A stretch of 6,358 nucleotides of DNA from the NCBI GenBank assembly GCA_020852155.1, contig JADZBJ010000435.1:1-6358 (forward strand). The letters are read 5' to 3'. This document shows positions 1 to 4,853 of the stretch, in pieces; position 1 is the stretch's first letter; each line of letters starts with the position of its first letter. The translations under genes were made by a program, and so were the position numbers. Source of the stretch: Saprospiraceae bacterium (GTDB taxonomy: Bacteria; Bacteroidota; Bacteroidia; Chitinophagales; Saprospiraceae). The notes beneath the pieces are model-generated. The model was not told the DNA's origin, did no database searches, and saw only the letters and a list, made by a program, of their open reading frames with translations.

Positions 1-43
1 CTTGAAAATCAGGAAAATCAATCCTGGAAATCTTCAAAATCAC
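1..43. repeat. AAATC-periodic short intergenic repeat (partial, at window edge)
   Basis: The pentamer AAATC occurs at 6-10, 15-19, 28-32 and 37-41, with an extra AATC at 20-23, so copies end about every 9 bases with one 4-base step. The tract also has nested inverted segments, CAGGA/TCCTG at 10-14 and 22-26 and TTGAA/TTCAA at 2-6 and 33-37. Intergenic minisatellite-like tracts of AAATCCTG-type units are, from general knowledge, common in Bacteroidota genomes; that this tract belongs to such a family is inference. It is cut by the window edge, so its full length is unknown. Confidence 0.45.
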
Positions 44-51
44 TTAGAGTA

Positions 52-59
52 TAAATTTG
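52..59 (+). promoter_or_regulatory. possible Bacteroidota -7 box (TAAATTTG)
   Basis: TAAATTTG matches the Bacteroidota sigma-ABfr -7 consensus TAnnTTTG exactly and lies seven bases before the ATG at 67. No TTTG-like -33 element is visible 17 to 23 bases upstream. Transcription from this box would give an almost leaderless mRNA. It may be a chance match in AT-rich DNA. Confidence 0.2.
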
Positions 60-66
60 AAGCAAT

Positions 67-2409
67 ATGAAAAATGCTACACGCCGGTATTTAAGGTTGT
101 CCTCCATGACCAGCTGGGTCATGCTTTTAGGGTTCAGTCTGGGCTTTATCAAGGCTAATGCACAGTCTTGCGAACACGTGGGATGGGTGGAGTCCAGTTC
201 CATCGAATGCGGTGTTGTAATCCTCGATTTGGATACGGGTGAAAAAATGAGGGCCTTCGAAGGCTCCGAGTCGCTGGTCGCCGGTAAAACGATATGCTTC
301 TCAAGTTCGCCAGCCGCATTGCCATCATCCTGCAATGCTACTGATCTTTCTGTCATTCGGATTGACGAGATTTCATACAGCCTGCCTTGTACAGCCGGCA
401 TCGTGCATGAAGTTAGTGCCGGAAATCCTTTGCGCGTAAAATTCACAGCCCAGGTCTATGACGCCGCCGTGCAGATATGCGACTGGAAATTCAGCGACGG
501 CGCTGTCGCATCAGGCCAGGAAGTATCACATACTTTTGAATCCTCCGGTTTTTATCAGGTCATTTTGACGGTTCATGACAATCAGGGTTGTTCTATCACT
601 AAAACCAAAAATATTTACCTGAACAACAGCGCTACGGCCTTGTGCAACCTGGATATGACGCTCACTGCGGTTGGTCAGGAAATTTATGGCCGTGTTGCCG
701 TTGATCCTGCTGTTGATGCGCAAATTGGTCAGGTAAAATGGTACCTGGCACGTACCTCGCAAGTGCTGGCAGAAACCCCTGAGTTTGTGGCGCCTGCTCC
801 ACAAAACGATGGCAGCATCATGGTTTGTGCCGACATCACCACCTCGGATGCGGATATGGGAGGTGTTTGCAATCAGACACTGTGCAAGACGCTGGTGATG
901 ACACAGCCTGATTGCGTTCAACCCATGATGACCACGGATCTCCTCTGCGGTCCGGCCAGCGTACCCGTATGCGGATGCAACAACGTCACATACAAAAATG
1001 AATGCGATGCCATTGCTTCCGGCGTCAGGATGTGGTGGGCTGGCGCGTGCGATCAGCCTTCCAATACTTGCCACGCCAACCTTGAGGTACTAAAAATCAA
1101 TGGAAATCCCATCAGCGGTGGATTCTGGGTGACTTTTAAAAATCACTCAACCGGCGCTTTCGGCAATACTCAACTGGATTTCGGCGACGGAACAGACATG
1201 TGGCAAGGCGCCAACTGGGACACCATCGCACATTACTATGAACATCCGGGGCACTATCGGACCAACCTCAGCGTCTGGCAAAACGATGCGTGCCTGTCCA
1301 CAGCAACCATGCTTTTAGCCACTGATGCTGCACATGGACAAGTGCCTCCTGAAATGACTGATTATGTGATGCCTGGCGATGCCAATGATGACGGCGTTAG
1401 TAACGTGTATGATTTGCTGCAACTGGGGCTGGGTTACTTTCACGATGGCGTACCTCGCCCGAATGCACACACGGCCTGGTTACCGCAGTTTGCCCCCGAG
1501 TGGCCCGACAAAGTAGCGGGTAATGGCGTCAATTTCAAACACATGGATAGCGACGGCAATGGAACCATCAACTTGTTTGATACTGACCCCATCGAGCAAC
1601 ATTATGTTTCCTTGCCACTGATTAATGTTCCGTTCGAAGAAACCAGCCCGCAAATCCGCCTGGAATTCCCGAATTTACCAGACACAATCGTCGTATCATC
1701 GGCCAATACTCAGGCGCTTCAAATTCAGGCTGACTTGATTGCCGGTTCTAATACCCGTCCGTTATTGGGCGTGCACGGTATTGCCATGGCTATTGAATAT
1801 CCTGAAGCCGCTGAGCATCACCCGGAGGTCAACTATGATGATAACTCGTTTTTGGGCTTTACCAACCATATCCTGATGATGCCGCATGATAACCATGCAA
1901 AGAGGCAACTTGATCTGGGTATCACGCGTATTACGGGCAGCAATACCGGCGGTTACGGTCGCATAGCCAGTATCAATTTCGTTTGCGATTTCATTATCAT
2001 CGTGGATATCATAGAGCGCACGGGCAACAATATCGTGCCGTTTACATTGCCTGTCAGAAGCATTCGCGCCATTAACAGAGACGGACAGCCGCTGGATATC
2101 AGTGTGCCGGACATTCAGGATACGGTGTGGATTAAAATTCAGGGAGCCAGCCCGAGCACAACACCGACACTGGCAGATCAAAGTATTTCGGTTTCACCCA
2201 ACCCGGTGCGCGGCATAACGACCATTCACTGCGACCGCCTGACGATGGAAAAGGTGGAGATTATCAATGCTTTCGGGCAGGTAGTAGCGACCTTTAAAAC
2301 GCCTTCTGCCAACCTGGAAATGGACACCTCCGACTGGTCGTCGGGCGTTTACACGGTGAGAATAGCCACTGATCAGGGCAGTACAGAAAAACGATTGGTG
2401 GTGCCTTAG
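67..2409 (+). CDS. Secreted multidomain T9SS cargo protein (PKD, Kazal-like, dockerin-like, cohesin-like)
   Basis: Complete 780-residue protein, probably surface-attached or released; no catalytic domain is visible, so a binding or structural role is inferred. Residues 1-32 form a signal peptide (basic start, hydrophobic core at 17-28, likely cleavage ANA|QS). A PKD-type beta-sandwich spans about 105-187 (DWKFSDG at 139-145). Residues 283-328 are a Kazal-like Cys-rich module (Cys 283, 294, 302, 304, 313, 328; core PVCGCNNVTYKNEC). A second PKD spans about 335-415 (LDFGDGTD at 370-377). A dockerin/EF-hand-like module has two calcium-loop signatures, GDANDDG at 437-443 and DSDGNG at 494-499, with a long insert between them. 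Residues 530-692 resemble a cohesin-like beta-sandwich. The T9SS type A sorting domain runs from about 706 to 780 (SVSPNPV at 708-714, typical GVYTVRI near the end). The ATG at 67 is chosen because the signal peptide begins there. The gene stands alone, converges with the TPR gene, and is followed by a terminator. Family calls are from reading motifs; the CTD and signal peptide are the surest, the cohesin-like call the least sure. Confidence 0.95.
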   Translation: MKNATRRYLRLSSMTSWVMLLGFSLGFIKANAQSCEHVGWVESSSIECGVVILDLDTGEKMRAFEGSESLVAGKTICFSSSPAALPSSCNATDLSVIRIDEISYSLPCTAGIVHEVSAGNPLRVKFTAQVYDAAVQICDWKFSDGAVASGQEVSHTFESSGFYQVILTVHDNQGCSITKTKNIYLNNSATALCNLDMTLTAVGQEIYGRVAVDPAVDAQIGQVKWYLARTSQVLAETPEFVAPAPQNDGSIMVCADITTSDADMGGVCNQTLCKTLVMTQPDCVQPMMTTDLLCGPASVPVCGCNNVTYKNECDAIASGVRMWWAGACDQPSNTCHANLEVLKINGNPISGGFWVTFKNHSTGAFGNTQLDFGDGTDMWQGANWDTIAHYYEHPGHYRTNLSVWQNDACLSTATMLLATDAAHGQVPPEMTDYVMPGDANDDGVSNVYDLLQLGLGYFHDGVPRPNAHTAWLPQFAPEWPDKVAGNGVNFKHMDSDGNGTINLFDTDPIEQHYVSLPLINVPFEETSPQIRLEFPNLPDTIVVSSANTQALQIQADLIAGSNTRPLLGVHGIAMAIEYPEAAEHHPEVNYDDNSFLGFTNHILMMPHDNHAKRQLDLGITRITGSNTGGYGRIASINFVCDFIIIVDIIERTGNNIVPFTLPVRSIRAINRDGQPLDISVPDIQDTVWIKIQGASPSTTPTLADQSISVSPNPVRGITTIHCDRLTMEKVEIINAFGQVVATFKTPSANLEMDTSDWSSGVYTVRIATDQGSTEKRLVVP

Positions 2410-2427
2410 AGTCAACAGAACGACATG

Positions 2428-2470
2428 AAAAAAGCCATGCACTGATAAAGATCAATGCATGGCTTTATTA
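2428..2470. terminator. Bidirectional intrinsic terminator between convergent genes
   Basis: A perfect 11-bp stem pairs 2431-2441 (AAAGCCATGCA) with 2456-2466. An inner 4-bp stem TGAT/ATCA (2443-2446 with 2451-2454) closes an AAAG loop after one C/A mismatch. Six A's at 2428-2433 precede it and a T-rich run (TTTATTATTT, 2464-2473) follows, so either strand would give a hairpin followed by a U-rich stretch. It starts 19 bases after the stop of the plus-strand T9SS protein and lies 24 bases beyond the stop of the minus-strand TPR gene, so it probably ends both transcripts. Confidence 0.85.
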
Positions 2471-2493
2471 TTTCAGACTGAAACAGCGCAATC

Positions 2494-3366
2494 TTACGCT
2501 TGTTGTTTCAATGCCTTTTCTGATTCAGCGAGCAGAAACTCTGCTTTTGAGCGGAAGCGGAAATTAGGATCTGCTTCTTCAAATTTGCGTTGCAGGAAAA
2601 ACTTCAACTCCGGAATGGCCGCAGCGTATTGTTTGGCATGGAATAGCGAATCAGCCTTGCGCAAACGAGCCAGCCAGTGAATAGGCTGAACAGCCAGCGA
2701 CATTTGAATCGTGTGGCTAAAGTCTTCGGCAGCCAGCAGCCACTCATTTTTCATCATGCGAATTTTCCCGCGGCCGTAATGAGGCTCAGGGTTGTTCGGA
2801 TTGATGTCGATGCTTTTGGAAAAATCGTAGAGCGCGTCGTTATAGTTTTTCAACTTGTAGTTGACATACCCGCGACGTTCGTACGCCAGGGCGTGCTTTT
2901 CGAATTTTTCAATAGCGCGGTTGAGGGCTTCCATGGCTTCTTTTTCCATACCAGCCTGGTTCAACAGTGTACGTCCGTTGATGTATTCAACTACTGCTGT
3001 TTTTTCAGAAGTAGGCTCAATGATGTATTGATCCAAGATTTGTCCGTTGGCGACCCACCAGGCGCCTACATTGCCCGCCAGGGCAAATTGGGCCACCTCC
3101 TTCAACAGGGCAGTGGTGCTTCTCCAGTGCTTCTCGGTACTGTTGATGACTGATTGAGGTACGTCGAGCGCGTACTCCTCTGGTTTGAACACCAATTCCG
3201 GCTTAAGCAGGATGTCTGCCTTGAAATAAGTTTCAGTGCGCGTTTGCCAATGCTTGACGACAATATCGTACGTGCGTTGCGACCCAAACTCCAGACGACC
3301 TCTGAAAATGAGTTTAAGCGGATTAACCGTTGGCGTTACTGCGGCGGATGAAGGTTTGTGTGACAT
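2494..3366 (-). CDS. TPR-repeat protein of unknown role
   Basis: A 290-residue protein with no signal peptide or clear membrane segment, so probably cytoplasmic. Residues 1-15 are a Ser/Thr/Pro-rich leader. Residues 16 to about 120 are a region I do not recognise (LKLIFRGRLEFGSQRTYD, then a helical stretch around AQFALAGNVGAWW). Tetratricopeptide repeats on a 34-residue period follow at about 126-159, 160-193 and 194-227; the second is the most typical (AYERRGYVNYKLKNYNDALYDF, with INPNNP at its end). A looser repeat is at 232-265, and a closing helix ends in KALKQQA. TPRs normally form a superhelical groove that binds a partner protein; the partner here is unknown. The ATG at 3366 is preferred because AGG lies just upstream (AGGTATTATG). 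An in-frame ATG at 3417 would add 17 residues (MLITKWRHRLKAIIAGI) and cannot be excluded. The stop is TAA, and the gene shares a terminator with the convergent T9SS gene. No nearby gene hints at its process. Confidence 0.9.
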   Translation of the reverse strand: MSHKPSSAAVTPTVNPLKLIFRGRLEFGSQRTYDIVVKHWQTRTETYFKADILLKPELVFKPEEYALDVPQSVINSTEKHWRSTTALLKEVAQFALAGNVGAWWVANGQILDQYIIEPTSEKTAVVEYINGRTLLNQAGMEKEAMEALNRAIEKFEKHALAYERRGYVNYKLKNYNDALYDFSKSIDINPNNPEPHYGRGKIRMMKNEWLLAAEDFSHTIQMSLAVQPIHWLARLRKADSLFHAKQYAAAIPELKFFLQRKFEEADPNFRFRSKAEFLLAESEKALKQQA

Positions 3367-3822
3367 AATACCTGCTATTATTGCTTTCAAACGATGCCTC
3401 CATTTGGTTATGAGCATTTTTCAAGGGACAAAAAGACACATGGACGGCATGTGCCGCTATGTCTTGTTTACCAAGGGCTTTGGTTATTTCAGACAACAAA
3501 CCCCATTGAGTGCCATACACGCAAAAAGCGTCTCATCCCATCATTAAAATCAATCCATATTGACTTTAATGCACTCAAGGAATTTCCACAAAATCTAATT
3601 TATTATTGCCTCGCCTTTTTCTGAAGAGTGAGCAACTGGTCGCATCTGGCAACGTTGCTTTTGAAAAAGGCTTTCCCTAACAACTGAAGGACAAAGATGC
3701 AATAATATTTGGAATGGCGCAAGAGTTAGATCAAGTATTTTAATTAAAAACTATTTGTTTATGAAGTTAATGCAAAATAATATTTCCTTTAGGTCTTGAA
3801 AAATCGGTGTTAAGAAAATAAA
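3367..3822. other. Long intergenic stretch without a credible gene
   Basis: This AT-rich stretch lies between the start of the TPR gene and the terminator of the DUF697-SHOCT gene. Short open frames on both strands encode no recognisable motif and read as chance. It should contain the TPR gene's promoter, but I found no good TTTG / TAnnTTTG pair on the minus strand. Visible structures are the inverted repeat at 3542-3571 and a perfect 10-bp palindrome GCAACGTTGC at 3649-3658. A small RNA or a decayed gene is possible but nothing in the sequence demonstrates one. Confidence 0.6.
3542..3571. repeat. AT-rich inverted repeat upstream of the TPR gene
   Basis: CATTAAAATCAAT at 3542-3554 pairs with ATTGACTTTAATG at 3559-3571 around a 4-base CCAT centre, 13 bp with one mismatch. 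In minus-strand RNA that mismatch becomes a G·U wobble, so the hairpin would be fully paired there. It lies about 175 bases upstream of the chosen TPR start. It could be an operator dyad or a 5' leader hairpin; no U-run follows on either side, so it does not look like a terminator. Confidence 0.5.
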
Positions 3823-3857
3823 AAACCCGATCGTTGCAGGTAACAACGATCGGGTTT
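3815..3857 (-). terminator. Intrinsic terminator of the DUF697-SHOCT gene
   Basis: A perfect 14-bp stem pairs 3823-3836 (AAACCCGATCGTTG) with 3844-3857 around a 7-base loop (3837-3843). Read on the minus strand the hairpin is followed by a T-rich run (GGGTTTTTTATTTTC), as in a rho-independent terminator. On the plus strand the hairpin is followed by an A-rich tract, so it is directional. It lies about 90 bases downstream of the stop codon at 3948-3950 of the minus-strand gene. Confidence 0.85.
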
Positions 3858-3947
3858 GAAAAAAATCGGGGTCAAAATTTTTTTTGCCCAATTAACCCGG
3901 AAGTAACATAAGTACAACAATCGGTTTATAAATCGGGCTGGAAAAGG

Positions 3948-4616
3948 CTATTCATTGATCATCCTTTCTTTGAGTTTGATAAATTCTTCCTCACTCAAGA
4001 TCCCAGCCTCTTTCATTTCTGAAATTTTCCGGATGCGTTCCAGCATTTCATCATGTTTATGCTGTTGTGGTACTGCGGGCGCCGAATTAAGTTCTTCTGC
4101 TACTTTCTGTCCAGTAGAAACCTCTTGTTGGTAGCCTTTTCTGGCGGATTTCAGATCCAGATTTTCGAGTGTGCCGCCTTTGTCGAAATGAGTGGCTACC
4201 ACTTTGCCCAGGGCGTAAGTAGATGCCCCCGAAAGCGCGGGCATACTCAATTCGCCAATGACGGTACCCACGCCGGGTATGGCTTTGACAAGGCTGGCGC
4301 CGACACGCGCGGCACTACTGCCAGCTACGGCCGAAATAATGTTTTTGCCCAACACATCCATGAAACTCACCTGGTATAGTTTGGCCAGTTGGCGTAGCAT
4401 ATTCAGTTGCACCGCACTGACCGCGAGCAAATCAGCGCCAGGCAGCGGCATCAGCGCAGCGCCGAGGGAAAAGCCTACGTGGTTTTTGATGATTTCATCG
4501 GCGCGAGCCTTTTTTTCTTCGTGTAGCATAAAATTTTCGAGTTTTTTCTCCATTTCCCACAGGTCCATCAGTGTTAGAATTTTCCAGATACTGCTGGCGG
4601 GAATAGCATATTTCAT
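3948..4616 (-). CDS. DUF697 family protein with C-terminal SHOCT segment
   Basis: A 222-residue protein, probably membrane-associated. After a short helical lead with a charged stretch (EKKLENFMLHEEKKARADEI), residues 44-72 give the DUF697 signature: IIKNHV, then a Gly/Ala-rich hydrophobic helix with a Pro break (LMPLPGADLLAV) and QLNMLRQLAKLY. A second hydrophobic segment at about 92-122 has the Gly/Ala pattern with IPGVGTVIGEL. A polar linker leads to a SHOCT motif at about 190-220 (EAGILSEEEFIKLKERM), a short helical hairpin usually found at protein ends and thought to mediate oligomerisation. DUF697 is known mainly as the C-terminal part of GTPase-like proteins; no P-loop is present here, so this is a stand-alone form of unknown function. 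The ATG at 4616 is preferred over an in-frame GTG at 4676, which would add 20 low-complexity residues encoded by a 10-bp tandem repeat. It is a single-gene unit: terminators lie both behind it and between it and the upstream gene. Confidence 0.9.
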   Translation of the reverse strand: MKYAIPASSIWKILTLMDLWEMEKKLENFMLHEEKKARADEIIKNHVGFSLGAALMPLPGADLLAVSAVQLNMLRQLAKLYQVSFMDVLGKNIISAVAGSSAARVGASLVKAIPGVGTVIGELSMPALSGASTYALGKVVATHFDKGGTLENLDLKSARKGYQQEVSTGQKVAEELNSAPAVPQQHKHDEMLERIRKISEMKEAGILSEEEFIKLKERMINE

Positions 4617-4630
4617 GGGATGCAAGTTGA

Positions 4631-4660
4631 AGTGGTTGAAAGTGGTTGAAGGTTGTTGAA
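4631..4660. repeat. 10-bp tandem repeat just upstream of the DUF697-SHOCT start
   Basis: AGTGGTTGAA occurs exactly at 4631-4640 and 4641-4650, followed by a diverged copy GGTTGTTGAA at 4651-4660; a partial copy (AAGTTGA) precedes at 4624-4630. On the coding strand the unit reads TTCAACCACT and the array ends 14 bases before the ATG at 4616. The period is close to one DNA helical turn, which would suit repeated binding of a regulator on one face. If translation instead begins at the GTG at 4676 the array is coding. Confidence 0.65.
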
Positions 4661-4685
4661 ATGGATTCTTTTTCACCTTTCATAC

Positions 4686-4718
4686 TGCAAGTATTTAGTC
4701 AATAAGCCGATGCTTGCA
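4686..4718. repeat. Imperfect inverted repeat in the DUF697 upstream region
   Basis: TGCAAGTAT at 4686-4694 and ATGCTTGCA at 4710-4718 are complementary at eight of nine positions, separated by 15 bases. The right arm overlaps the 8-bp palindrome CTTGCAAG at 4713-4720. It lies 70 to 100 bases before the DUF697-SHOCT start, where an operator could be, but the arms are short and chance is possible. Confidence 0.3.
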
Positions 4719-4751
4719 AGAATATCCGACGATTGCCTGAATTTGAAAGAC

Positions 4752-4789
4752 AAAAAGGGCGTCCGCTGACCTTACGCCTGCGAACGCCC
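4752..4789 (-). terminator. Intrinsic terminator of the second T9SS cargo gene
   Basis: GGGCGTCCGC at 4757-4766 pairs with GCGAACGCCC at 4780-4789, 10 bp with one mismatch that becomes a G·U wobble in minus-strand RNA; the loop is 13 bases. On the minus strand the hairpin is followed immediately by five T's (complement of 4752-4756) and a T-rich stretch. It lies about 65 to 100 bases beyond the stop at 4854-4856 and separates this gene from the DUF697-SHOCT gene. Confidence 0.8.
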
Positions 4790-4816
4790 GGAATGTGCGT
4801 ATGAATGATAGGCACT

Positions 4817-4839
4817 CAGTACGGCAAGCCGCCGTACTG
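4817..4839 (-). other. Hairpin in the 3' untranslated region of the second T9SS gene
   Basis: A perfect 9-bp stem pairs CAGTACGGC (4817-4825) with GCCGTACTG (4831-4839) around a 5-base loop. It begins 14 bases after the stop codon on the minus strand and no U-run follows it, so it is not a terminator alone. Standing before the true terminator, it may protect the mRNA 3' end; that is inference. Confidence 0.5.
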
Positions 4840-4853
4840 GTACACTGAAATTG

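Noticed and set aside
526..1074. Long antisense open frames within the first T9SS gene (also 18-446 and 1762-2181)
   Set aside because: They are fully covered by a plus-strand protein with a signal peptide and several recognised domains; the antisense translations show no motif.
1375..1593. Interpretation of the first protein as a cellulosome component
   Set aside because: There is no carbohydrate-active enzyme or scaffoldin context, the dockerin-like loops are unusually far apart, and the protein ends in a T9SS sorting domain, so cellulosome membership is not supported.
3323..3520. A 65-codon minus-strand open frame overlapping the start of the TPR gene
   Set aside because: It overlaps the TPR coding region in another frame, has no recognisable motif, and its composition looks random.
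3394..3624. A 76-codon plus-strand open frame in the long intergenic region
   Set aside because: It has no domain, no convincing upstream signal and no protein-like pattern, and it runs through the inverted repeat at 3542-3571.
3649..3658. Perfect palindrome GCAACGTTGC as an operator or restriction-type site
   Set aside because: A single 10-bp palindrome with no second copy or promoter context is not enough; it is noted only as part of the intergenic description.
4717..4724. CAAGAATA (minus-strand TATTCTTG) as a -7 box for the DUF697-SHOCT gene
   Set aside because: It has one mismatch to TAnnTTTG, and the nearest possible -33 element is about 26 bases away inside the preceding terminator's T-run, too far for the usual spacing.
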